Source: Thermoprotei archaeon
GTDB taxonomy: Archaea > Thermoproteota > Methanomethylicia > Nezhaarchaeales > WYZ-LMO8
NCBI GenBank assembly: GCA_003650865.1
Contig: QMSN01000033.1
Coordinates: 1-8,965, forward strand
Direction: 5' to 3'
Length of the DNA: 8,965 bases
The number at the start of each line of letters is the position of its first letter. The stretch's first letter is position 1. The notes below the pieces were generated by a model that was not told the origin of the DNA, did no database searches, and saw only the letters and a list, made by a program, of their open reading frames with translations. The translations under genes were made by a program, and so were the position numbers. Below, piece by piece: positions 1-6,341 of the stretch.

Positions 1-1
1 G

Positions 2-103
2 CACATTACGTTGATATATGCCAACCCCATAGGCTTCGATGAGAGAGTTGTCGAAATTTTCCGTGATCGCTTCAAAGAGGCGTATAATATGCTCATTAAA
101 TGA
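2..103 (+). CDS. C-terminal end of a CbiX/CfbA-type sirohydrochlorin metal chelatase (5' partial)
   Basis: The gene enters from the left edge. Frame 2 is open from the first base to a TGA at 101-103 and encodes 33 residues, including IYANPIGFDERVVEIFRDRF. The pattern I-Y-x-x-P-I-G-x-D-x-R-[IV]-V-[ED]-I-x-x-x-R-x is what I recall from the C-terminus of small archaeal CbiX/CfbA chelatases, where the stretch reads like 'IIYREPIGADDRIVDIIIDR'. That family inserts Co2+ (cobalamin pathway) or Ni2+ (F430 pathway) into sirohydrochlorin in the cytosol. The catalytic histidines lie outside the window, so function and metal cannot be tested here. CbiL, which acts one step later in the cobalamin pathway, lies just downstream on the opposite strand (convergent, 63 bp apart), which supports the call. 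With only 33 residues the identification rests on motif memory and context. Confidence 0.62.
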   Translation, partial: HITLIYANPIGFDERVVEIFRDRFKEAYNMLIK

Positions 104-166
104 AGAGATGCTCATGGAATTTCATAGTTAAAGCCTTCAATAACCGCGTGAAAGCTCATTTAGAGA

Positions 167-862
167 CTATAAGAATTTTCTTCGTTTAACGATTATCAAT
201 GCGAAGTATTTGCTCAGCTCCTCCAGCTCCTTTATATTCGCTACTCTTACTTGCTCATCATCTGTAGAGCAATGTATAGCCAATACTGCTTGTTGGTATT
301 CCTTTCCCACTAGCTTTAGGGATCTGATAACGCTAGGCTTAATCTTTAGTAAGATGGAGGTGTCTGCATACCTAGCTAAGTTCTCAATACGCTCTCTAGA
401 GGCGGACAATGGGATGATCGTGATAATGTCGTCGCCTAAAGCCAAGGGTATCTTAGCTGAAGCTGCACATGCACAAAAGCTAGGTACTCCAGGTATTACC
501 TCTATGTCGAGGTCATGTATCTTCTCCTTGACGTATGGATAAAGGCGCCAGAAGGTGCTATAAAGGCTTAAGTCGCCTAATGCAGCATAAGCACAGCTGC
601 CATATCGTTGCAGTATACTGCAAACCCTAGATGCATTACGTTGAAGCGCTTTAGCCACAATGGCTTCATCCTTAACCATGGGGAAATCCAAACGAATAAT
701 ACGCCTCTTTTTAGTAAAGTAGCTTACAATAGCCTCCGCCCTGCTTATACCTTTAGAGGAGGGCACAAAAACCTTTGGAGCCTCTCTTAAAACCTCAACT
801 GCACGTAACGTTAGAAGCTTGGGGTTACCGGGGCCTAGGCTCACACCATATAGTGTGGGCAA
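167..862 (-). CDS. cbiL: Cobalt-factor II / precorrin-2 C20-methyltransferase (CbiL)
   Basis: This tetrapyrrole methylase transfers a methyl group from SAM to C-20 of cobalt-factor II (cobalt-sirohydrochlorin) in the anaerobic cobalamin pathway. Counting from the upstream TTG at 877 (236 aa), the visible family motifs are LYGVSLGPGNPKLLTLRAVE at 9-28 (N-terminal SAM-binding glycine loop), GDLSLYSTF at 101-109 (CbiL/CobI signature), and VIPGVPSFCACAAS at 127-140 followed by IPLALGDD. Length is normal for the family. The TTG at 862 is preferred because GGTGG (870-874) lies 7 nt upstream and the protein then begins MPTLYGV, as relatives do; TTG 877 directly follows an A/T tract and has no visible ribosome site. 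The gene follows the binding-protein gene by 30-45 bp on the same strand and converges with the chelatase gene. CbiL belongs to cobalamin, not F430, synthesis, so the locus is not purely an F430 cluster. Confidence 0.9.
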   Translation of the reverse strand: MPTLYGVSLGPGNPKLLTLRAVEVLREAPKVFVPSSKGISRAEAIVSYFTKKRRIIRLDFPMVKDEAIVAKALQRNASRVCSILQRYGSCAYAALGDLSLYSTFWRLYPYVKEKIHDLDIEVIPGVPSFCACAASAKIPLALGDDIITIIPLSASRERIENLARYADTSILLKIKPSVIRSLKLVGKEYQQAVLAIHCSTDDEQVRVANIKELEELSKYFALIIVKRRKFL

Positions 863-869
863 TTGCCTT

Positions 870-874
870 CCACC
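870..874 (-). promoter_or_regulatory. Ribosome binding site GGTGG that decides the cbiL start
   Basis: GGTGG on the minus strand, 7 nt before the TTG at 862-860. It favours that codon over the in-frame TTG at 877-875, which immediately follows a T-rich tract. GGTG cores at similar spacing precede the starts of the binding-protein, nifH-like and nifK-like genes in this window, so the site fits the local translation signals. Confidence 0.6.
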
Positions 875-875
875 C

Positions 876-900
876 AAAAAATAAAAGTAAAATAAAGATT
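876..900 (-). terminator. T-rich tract after the binding-protein gene, possible archaeal terminator
   Basis: On the minus strand, directly after the TAA at 910-908, a run of T stretches broken by single A or C residues ends in seven consecutive T. There is no strong hairpin, which fits archaeal intrinsic termination at U-tracts. It lies between the binding-protein and cbiL genes. It could end part of the upstream transcripts, or the same AT-rich stretch could serve as a weak promoter for cbiL. Confidence 0.4.
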
Positions 901-907
901 AAGAGGG

Positions 908-3196
908 TTATCCTGCCACTTGGAAGAGCTTTACTTCATACCCTGGAAACAGCTCTGGGTGTAATATTGCTGCAAGCTCCTTGATGATTATTGAGAGCTT
1001 GTACTTGCTGTAGGTAGAGTACAGTGGCAAGGTCACTATGACGTGGCCTTCTTGTATAGCCTTTAAGGTGCTTAGCCTCGGATCTAGCTCTATGATTTGA
1101 GAGGTGCTATTGACACGGGGGTATATCCAGACGATCCAGTCCACATCGCTGAAATTCCCTATAAATGATTCAATGCCCATTTTAATCCATCCAGTAGCGT
1201 TTCCTTTTAATGCGTATTCAGCACCTGCTAATTCAAGCATTTTTGCTCTAGGTTCCTGTGGTTGAGCAACACCCAAAGTGCCTTTAGAATAGTAGCAGTA
1301 GATGGCTGTTGGCTTCTCGGCAACACTAGACGCTATTAGCTCAGCAGTCTCTATTATAGCGCATTTTTCTTCTTCATACACGCTGTTTGCGTGCTCTTCG
1401 ACATCTAACACCGCTCCTACAAGTTTGATCATCTCAGCAAAGCCTAAGGGATCGACCTCTCGAGAGTTGACTAAGACAATGACTGGTATGTTGAGCTCTA
1501 CGCTGATTTTCTCGATGACGTGGGGTCTGCGCGCCATGGCTGAGCCATGTATAGTAACATCAGGCGATACTCTGACAAGCTCCTCATAGTTAAGACCTTT
1601 AGATACGCAGCCAACCTTAGTTATCTTACCTTCCTCGATGAGTTCCAGCAGCTCTGGAGGCCAATACTTGTAGGTGTAGCCTGTTGCTCCCACTATTAGG
1701 TTCTCAAAGCCTAGCCCTAGGAGCCTCCCAGCACCACAGGTTCCACAGACTATCCTCTTTACTGGTAATTCTATTACCCCCTTAACTTGGCTTTTGACGT
1801 CTGTGGGCACTAAATCCACTAAATCAAATGGCACTGTGAGCCACTTATTGTCGACATAGTCCGTGATAATCTTATAAAAGCCATAATATTCAACTTTGAA
1901 GCCTACAGCGTGCTCTAGCTGCATTGACTCATTGGCCCTCCACATGTGATGGAAAAACGTTCTCACGTAGCCCTTAACTGCACTATGACTTGGATGTAGC
2001 ACACTTGCAAGATCCTTCAGCACCATCTCAGTATATGCATAGCCTAACTGCCAATAGGATGGACCGTAGAAGTACACTCGTTGATTTTTGACTGCTGGAG
2101 TATCCAGAAGGGCTTCTCCAAGTATTTTAGCCGCTTCATCTATGCTATTTAAGTATGGCGGGTAGTTCGCTAGGATGATAACATCTGCCTCTTGAAGGCT
2201 TGCCAAGACTACCTCCTTGTCAACTTTAGTGCTTCCAGTAGCATTAGGAGCTACATGCTTTAACAAGTAGTTTCCACCGATTTCCTCGAGGAACGTTATG
2301 GGGTAAGCCTTTCCTCCAGGAACGTATATGCCCCATTCTGGATATGGTGCGACCCATACGAAGTCCACCTTCTCCTCATCCTTAAACGCTTGCATAAGTT
2401 GCTGATAGGTGGACTCTACCTGATCAAAGATTTCACATGCCTTTGAAAGGGTTTCATTTCCATAGAAGGCTGCTATGAACTTAATCCACTCAAACCTCGC
2501 TAAGTAGCTCTGCTCAATCCACTCATTATCGACTGCGACAGTTAAGTTTAATTGCTTTAATTTCTCCATCACTCTGACCATGTCGGACATTCCAGTGTAC
2601 ATTATAATGAGGTCTGGATTCTGTGCTAGAATTGTTTCATAATCTGGATTCATATTAGAGCCGCAGTAAGTGATAGTTCCATTGTCGACCATCTCTTGTA
2701 GTTCTTCAAACCACCAAGGCTCTTTCCAAGTAGTTCCAGCTATGGATCTCAATAGTGAAGCATCCCCTGTTTCTTTGAAGAGCCTATAGAGGAGTGCTAC
2801 TTCCGTCGTTGACATGTAAACAGCGCGTTTAACGGGTATATTAAGCATCTCAGCTTCCTCTACCCCTGGAATTGCGTTCTGCATTTTTGCCAAGGTTTCC
2901 TCGGTTGGTGGGGAGACGCCTTCAGGTATCAAGATGAAGGTTTGATTTTCGGCATCGCGCACTATAATATAATGGCCATAGCGCCATATCTTAAAGAGCT
3001 CTGCATATTTAACTGGAACTTCAGTTATCTTGAGCTCTGCCTCTGGCCCAGAGGGTTGCTGCTCAGGCTGAGTGGGCTGGGTTTGGGGTGCATATAAAGC
3101 AATTGCCACCCCTGCTACTATGACGACTATTGCTACGACGATCGCAATTGTTATTTTGCTCGATCCTGATGTTTTCCATATGGATGGATAATCCAT
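908..3196 (-). CDS. Membrane-anchored tandem-domain ABC-type substrate-binding protein (BtuF/FepB-like, metal or tetrapyrrole uptake)
   Basis: Probably an extracytoplasmic receptor that captures a metal chelate, corrinoid or similar ligand. Residues below count from a possible GTG at 3205 (765 aa). Residues 18-39 form one hydrophobic segment (ITIAIVVAIVVIVAGVAIAL) after a Lys-containing stub, followed by a Pro/Gln/Thr linker at 40-55. No lipobox cysteine is visible, so it is likely an uncleaved anchor with the rest outside the cell. Two Peripla_BP_2-like modules follow: about 121-408, opening IPVKRAVYMSTTEVALLY, and about 478-755, opening LPVKRIVCGTCGAGRLL. Each has the NPDLII / SPDVTI strand and a late LHP motif (LASVLHP, LAAILHP), so the protein is an internal duplication about twice the usual length. 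Module 2 has a C487-x2-C490 pair in the first loop, near where BtuF-like proteins hold ligand. ATG 3196 is preferred because GGTG lies 6 nt upstream; GTG 3205 would be nearly leaderless. No permease or ATPase gene is in the window, so the ligand is inferred only from tetrapyrrole neighbours. Confidence 0.8.
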   Translation of the reverse strand: MDYPSIWKTSGSSKITIAIVVAIVVIVAGVAIALYAPQTQPTQPEQQPSGPEAELKITEVPVKYAELFKIWRYGHYIIVRDAENQTFILIPEGVSPPTEETLAKMQNAIPGVEEAEMLNIPVKRAVYMSTTEVALLYRLFKETGDASLLRSIAGTTWKEPWWFEELQEMVDNGTITYCGSNMNPDYETILAQNPDLIIMYTGMSDMVRVMEKLKQLNLTVAVDNEWIEQSYLARFEWIKFIAAFYGNETLSKACEIFDQVESTYQQLMQAFKDEEKVDFVWVAPYPEWGIYVPGGKAYPITFLEEIGGNYLLKHVAPNATGSTKVDKEVVLASLQEADVIILANYPPYLNSIDEAAKILGEALLDTPAVKNQRVYFYGPSYWQLGYAYTEMVLKDLASVLHPSHSAVKGYVRTFFHHMWRANESMQLEHAVGFKVEYYGFYKIITDYVDNKWLTVPFDLVDLVPTDVKSQVKGVIELPVKRIVCGTCGAGRLLGLGFENLIVGATGYTYKYWPPELLELIEEGKITKVGCVSKGLNYEELVRVSPDVTIHGSAMARRPHVIEKISVELNIPVIVLVNSREVDPLGFAEMIKLVGAVLDVEEHANSVYEEEKCAIIETAELIASSVAEKPTAIYCYYSKGTLGVAQPQEPRAKMLELAGAEYALKGNATGWIKMGIESFIGNFSDVDWIVWIYPRVNSTSQIIELDPRLSTLKAIQEGHVIVTLPLYSTYSKYKLSIIIKELAAILHPELFPGYEVKLFQVAG

Positions 3197-3198
3197 CC
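3182..3198 (-). promoter_or_regulatory. 17-bp perfect dyad over the binding-protein start, possible operator
   Basis: On the minus strand GGATGGAT-T-ATCCATCC is a perfect inverted repeat with a one-base centre, containing the ATG at 3196. As RNA it could also form a 6-bp stem with a 5-nt loop over the start codon. A copy with 15 of 17 identical bases lies over the nifH-like start (4120-4136). The register relative to ATG differs between copies, so protein conservation does not explain the match. Operator or translational hairpin is inference. Confidence 0.45.
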
Positions 3199-3225
3199 GT
3201 AACACCGGAAAGTAGTAGGTTCTCC

Positions 3226-3238
3226 TTTAAAATTTAAG
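3226..3238 (-). promoter_or_regulatory. TATA-like box before the binding-protein gene
   Basis: The 40-bp gap between the methyltransferase stop and the GTG at 3205 contains, on the minus strand, CTTAAATTTTAAA. Its centre is about 27 nt before GTG 3205 and 36 nt before ATG 3196, suitable for archaeal TBP. The gene may therefore have its own promoter in addition to read-through from the methyltransferase gene. Confidence 0.4.
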
Positions 3239-3245
3239 CTTTGCG

Positions 3246-4031
3246 TTAAAATCGCTGATGTTTCTCAGCTACTAAGAGGAAGTAATCGGGATGAACATCT
3301 AAAAATCTGCTGAGTAGAGTGCTGGTCTTGAATTTGACTTCGCAATCGACTTTAACCACCTTACAATTAAACGCTGATAGCCAATTAAGTGTCCGCTCTA
3401 AGTTGACGAGAGGATTTTCGCGAGTTGCTGCTTTCAACTGCCTCCATACATGAGATGTATCTTTTCTTAAAGCAAGAAGGCGGCTAAAGAACTTGTAGAT
3501 CTTATAGAATATTTTAGCCCTTAATGGGAGTCTTGAGTAGTTCTTTTCTTTTCGATTAACTTCAGCTATGATTATGCGCCCGTTAATCCTCGTGACTCTA
3601 GTCATTTCCTCTACAGCCTTGCAGGGATCCTTTAATGGCCATAACGAAAATCTCGCATACACAGCGTCAAAGGCATTTGATCTAAAGGGGAGATAGTGGC
3701 TATCTGCCCTAATGAGAAAAACTCTATTTAGAAGTGAAGGCTGGCATTTCCCTGCACTTTTCTTAGCTAATTTAAGCATGCCCCCCGATATGTCTGAGGC
3801 ACAGATAATGCGTGGTTTCTCTGCTAAAGGTAGTGCCATAGCACCTGCTCCACAACCAACATCGAGTATCAACGTGGCTTCACCAATTGCCTCTTCAAAT
3901 AGCTCCTTCCATACGGAGAACTTGGTCCATAGCCTTCTGGAACGGCGATGAGGATCATACTCCTCAGCCAGCTCGTCCCAAAGACTCGTGGCCTCCATGG
4001 CAACCGACATCGAGACCCCCTGAAAGGGCAT
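3246..4031 (-). CDS. Class I SAM-dependent methyltransferase, UbiE/MenG-like fold, substrate unknown
   Basis: A cytosolic Rossmann-fold methyltransferase of 261 aa. Motif I is ILDVGCGAGAM at about 55-65. An acidic residue closing strand 2 (ICASD, D80) should bind the SAM ribose. RADSHYLPF at 108-116, with D110, fits the adenine-contacting motif, and FDAVYARFSLWPL at 121-133 fits motif IV, followed by the EEMTRVTRINGRIIIAEV strand common in Methyltransf_11 members. The C-terminal hundred residues, rich in Lys/Arg/Phe, match nothing I recognise and probably form the substrate cap. ATG 4031 lies about 25 nt after a TATA-like box, which suits a leaderless start. ATG 4010 is an alternative with GGGGGT just upstream and would remove seven residues. 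It heads the leftward gene set (binding protein, cbiL) and diverges from the nifH-like operon, so a tetrapyrrole or related substrate is possible but only by context. Confidence 0.8.
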   Translation of the reverse strand: MPFQGVSMSVAMEATSLWDELAEEYDPHRRSRRLWTKFSVWKELFEEAIGEATLILDVGCGAGAMALPLAEKPRIICASDISGGMLKLAKKSAGKCQPSLLNRVFLIRADSHYLPFRSNAFDAVYARFSLWPLKDPCKAVEEMTRVTRINGRIIIAEVNRKEKNYSRLPLRAKIFYKIYKFFSRLLALRKDTSHVWRQLKAATRENPLVNLERTLNWLSAFNCKVVKVDCEVKFKTSTLLSRFLDVHPDYFLLVAEKHQRF

Positions 4032-4050
4032 TTTACCGCACTATGCCTCT

Positions 4051-4060
4051 TAGCTTTTAT
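4051..4060 (-). promoter_or_regulatory. TATA-like box for the methyltransferase gene
   Basis: Minus-strand ATAAAAGCTA is centred about 25 nt before ATG 4031, the spacing expected for a near-leaderless archaeal transcript. A GGATAG half-site resembling the arm of the shared 17-bp dyad lies just upstream at 4064-4069. The box is called on composition and spacing only. Confidence 0.4.
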
Positions 4061-4090
4061 GGGCTATCCGACGAAAGGTTTATCTAGTCA

Positions 4091-4100
4091 ATTAAAATAT
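4091..4100 (+). promoter_or_regulatory. TATA-like box for the nifH-like operon
   Basis: ATTAAAATAT ends 17 nt before ATG 4118, so transcription would begin close to the start codon. A GGTG at 4109-4112, 5 nt before the ATG, would be usable only if transcription begins a little upstream. The box lies in the 86-bp divergent region shared with the methyltransferase promoter. Confidence 0.45.
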
Positions 4101-4117
4101 GTCAGGCTGGTGTCTGC

Positions 4118-5080
4118 ATGGATAGATTATCCAACCACTTTCATGATAAGGCCGAAGGTTTTCGAAGGCCGCTGCAAATAGCTTTTTATGGTAAAGGAGG
4201 CACTGGCAAGTCGACAGTAGCATCAAATGTTGCAGCAGCACTAGGAGCCAAAGGCTATAGAGTCTTAGTGGTTGGATGTGACCCTAAACATGATTGTACA
4301 TCAACTTTAAGAGGAGGTAGGGATATACCAACAATTCTCGATACTTTAAGGAAAAAAGGTATTGAGAAGAGAAGTCTAGATGAAATTATTGAAGGAAAGT
4401 CTCTTGACCTTACTGAAGTGGTTTTTCAAGGTGCATTTGGCACTTATGTAGCTGAAGCTGGTGGACCCAGACCTGGACATGGATGTGCTGGTAGAGGGAT
4501 TATCGTAGCTATAGAAGCCTTGAAAAAGCTTAGAGTTTTTGAGCAACTGAATTTGGATGTTGTAATATACGATGTTCTGGGGGATGTTGTTTGCGGAGGA
4601 TTTGCCATGCCTCTTCGCATGGGACTAGCAGATGCAGCCTACATTGTTACAAGCGCTGATTTTCTCTCGCTTTATGCCGCTAATAACGTGTGCAGGGGAA
4701 TAGCTGAATTCGCTATGCGTGGAGGATGTCTCCTAGGAGGCTTCATCTACAATGTTAGATCTGCTCTAATTGATGTAGAAGACGTTGTCAATGAATTTTC
4801 AAGAGCAGTTGGAGCAACGATTATTGAGAAGATACCATATTCACCTTTAATTGTTGAAGCTGAAGTGGAAGGCAAGACAGTTATCGAATATTCTCCTGAA
4901 AGCGATATAGCTCAAAAGTTTCATAGTCTCGCCTCGAAGCTCATCTCTAACAAGGAGCGAGTTGTGCCAACGCCTCTTCCATGGGAGAAGCTCGTAGAAA
5001 TGGGCAGGATCCTCCAAGAAAATGTGAGAAGGAAGTTTAAAGAGAAGGTAATGGTGAGTTCATCTAATGCAAGTCCCTAA
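4118..5080 (+). CDS. NifH-like [4Fe-4S] ATPase, reductase component of a nitrogenase-like enzyme (NifH/CfbC/BchL family)
   Basis: A homodimeric P-loop iron protein that passes electrons to a NifDK-like partner on ATP hydrolysis. In 320 aa it shows P-loop GKGGTGKST at 25-33, GCDPKHD at 53-59 (switch I region), AGGPRPGHGCAGRG at 114-127 with cluster ligand C123, and YDVLGDVVCGGFAMP at 151-165 with switch II DVLGD and ligand C159. Both bridging cysteines are present, so it should be active. Compared with a typical NifH it has about 15 extra N-terminal residues (MDRLSNHF...) and a basic tail after about residue 280 ending near VRRKFKEK. ATG 4118 is the only good in-frame start before the P-loop. 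It is the first gene of an operon; its last 14 nt overlap the next gene. A canonical nitrogenase role is excluded by the partners. CfbC (F430 synthesis) is the nearest known role by context, but the CfbC/BchL/group IV assignment needs a tree. Confidence 0.93.
   Translation: MDRLSNHFHDKAEGFRRPLQIAFYGKGGTGKSTVASNVAAALGAKGYRVLVVGCDPKHDCTSTLRGGRDIPTILDTLRKKGIEKRSLDEIIEGKSLDLTEVVFQGAFGTYVAEAGGPRPGHGCAGRGIIVAIEALKKLRVFEQLNLDVVIYDVLGDVVCGGFAMPLRMGLADAAYIVTSADFLSLYAANNVCRGIAEFAMRGGCLLGGFIYNVRSALIDVEDVVNEFSRAVGATIIEKIPYSPLIVEAEVEGKTVIEYSPESDIAQKFHSLASKLISNKERVVPTPLPWEKLVEMGRILQENVRRKFKEKVMVSSSNASP
4120..4136 (+). promoter_or_regulatory. Second copy of the 17-bp dyad motif at the nifH-like start
   Basis: The sequence GGATAGATTATCCAACC starts on the G of the nifH-like ATG. 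It differs at 2 of 17 positions from the minus-strand motif over the binding-protein start (3198 to 3182). It holds the dyad GGATA-GAT-TATCC. Its position next to the expected transcription start suits an archaeal repressor site, and sharing it would co-regulate the two divergent units. Function is inferred. Confidence 0.45.
5053..5057 (+). promoter_or_regulatory. Ribosome binding site GGTGA for the NifK/N-like gene
   Basis: GGTGA lies inside the 3' end of the nifH-like gene, 9 nt before ATG 5067. It supports this start and the 14-nt overlap, which implies coupled translation. Confidence 0.6.
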
Positions 5081-6341
5081 CGTCGATGCTCTACTTGGCT
5101 TCTATGACCCCATAGCTGGATGTAGAGTATTAGGAGCTTTTAGGGCTTTTCATGGAATTAAGAGGTGCTTCACGATAATTCATGCCATGACGGGATGTCA
5201 TAGTGGCTTTATGCTTTTAAGACTTCTCCAAGATAATAGTGATGTTAAGGTTCTCTACTGCGGAATGCATCAAGATGACCTCATTTATGGTGCTGAGCAT
5301 AGATTGCTGAAAGCCATTGTTGAGGCACATCGAATGTTCCATCCAGATATATTAGCGGTGATAGAGGGAAATGCCTCTTCGCTCATAGGCGATGACCTTG
5401 AGGGCGTTGTGCAGAAATGCCAAGAGAGATATCACGTTAAGACTCCTATTGTAATTTTGAAAGGTGGAGGTCATCTACACGACCATAAAGCTGGCTTTGA
5501 AGAAGCGCTCTTAGCATTAAGCCAGCTGGTTAGAAGACCTAAAAGTCAATCACCAAGGAGTGTAAACATCGTAGGCGTGAAGCCTGACGACTTTAGAGCT
5601 AACCAGGATTTACGTGAAATTCGAAGGCTTTTAAGGAGTCTTGGAATCCGCGTGAATGCCGTGATTCCAGGAGGAGGTTTAAATGACATCAAGAGGCTTT
5701 CATCAGCTGTATTAACTGTAGTGGTAGGAGGCGATGGAGTGGAGCTGGCTAAACACCTTGAGAGGGAGTACGGGATTCCATGGATAATAACGCCGTATCC
5801 TTATGGCGTGGGGGAAACCCAAAGATTTCTTAATGCAATAGCAGGAGAACTCGGCATTCCTCGAGAAAAGGCGGATCAGCTAATAGAGGAGGATATGCCC
5901 ATGCTCCGTGAAGAGGTTAAACGCGTGCAATTCTACTTAAAGGCATTAATGCATGCCCCAGCATTCATTCTTGGTGATCCTGGAAGATCCTTTGCTCTCG
6001 CGAACATGCTTCATCACGAGTTTATGATGGAGATCCCCACGCTAGCGCTGCAGTACGCTCCAGCAAAGGAAATGCCTCAAGAACTTAGTTACTCCTCTAC
6101 CATCAAAATTAAACCTTCACGTGAGGAAATCTACGGGGACATCGCTAAAACTAGCGTGGCCTTTGCATCAAGCTTTGAAAGAGAATACTGTAGAGGCATG
6201 AACATCCCCCTTGTAAGATTTGCTTATCCAGTGGTAGACTTCATCTCCTTAACAACAGCTCCTCTCGTCGGAGTTAGAGGTGTGGTAACTTGGATTGAGC
6301 ACATAGTCAACACGATACTGTTGGAGGGTGTGAAGCCTTGA
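5067..6341 (+). CDS. Nitrogenase component-1-like subunit, beta (NifK/NifN) type
   Basis: One chain of the catalytic component reduced by the NifH-like protein, 424 aa against about 450-520 for NifK. Family landmarks are AGCRVLGAFRAFHGIK at 17-32 (first cluster-cysteine region, C19), HAMTGCHSG at 39-47 (second, C44), LIYGAEHRLLKAI (the FGG-x-x-x-L-x-x-A-I equivalent), SLIGDDLEGV at 105-114, and a beta-type C-terminus IPLVRFAYPVVDF...GVRGVVTWIEHIV. The third classical ligand (Cys before LIGDD) is N102, so it is absent. Extra cysteines C34 and C65 occur, C34 making a CX9C with C44. No FeMo-cofactor pocket is expected in a beta chain. The gene overlaps the nifH-like gene by 14 nt and the next by 4, so all three should be co-translated. 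The third paralogue at 7812 looks closest to this chain (VNI[VI]G, EREYGIP[WY]II motifs). The substrate is unknown; tetrapyrrole reduction is inferred from neighbours. Confidence 0.85.
   Translation: MQVPNVDALLGFYDPIAGCRVLGAFRAFHGIKRCFTIIHAMTGCHSGFMLLRLLQDNSDVKVLYCGMHQDDLIYGAEHRLLKAIVEAHRMFHPDILAVIEGNASSLIGDDLEGVVQKCQERYHVKTPIVILKGGGHLHDHKAGFEEALLALSQLVRRPKSQSPRSVNIVGVKPDDFRANQDLREIRRLLRSLGIRVNAVIPGGGLNDIKRLSSAVLTVVVGGDGVELAKHLEREYGIPWIITPYPYGVGETQRFLNAIAGELGIPREKADQLIEEDMPMLREEVKRVQFYLKALMHAPAFILGDPGRSFALANMLHHEFMMEIPTLALQYAPAKEMPQELSYSSTIKIKPSREEIYGDIAKTSVAFASSFEREYCRGMNIPLVRFAYPVVDFISLTTAPLVGVRGVVTWIEHIVNTILLEGVKP
6323..6330 (+). promoter_or_regulatory. Strong ribosome binding site supporting a TTG start
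   Basis: GGAGGGTG lies 7 nt before TTG 6338, within the 3' end of the preceding gene. It makes the TTG credible as the start, giving a TTGA stop-start overlap. The next in-frame ATG (6359) has no such site. Confidence 0.65.

Noticed and set aside
210..984. Plus-strand open frames at 210-542, 608-790 and 775-984
   Set aside because: They are antisense to cbiL and to the end of the binding-protein gene, have no recognisable motifs or ribosome sites, and their residues look like shadows of the minus-strand genes.
1302..1589. Plus-strand 95-codon frame inside the binding-protein gene
   Set aside because: Antisense to a clearly coding region with conserved domain motifs, and Ser/Thr-rich low-information content.
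3712..4181. Overlapping plus-strand frames across the methyltransferase N-terminus and the divergent promoter
   Set aside because: Their composition reflects the reverse complement of SAM-motif codons, and the region is better explained by two divergent promoters.
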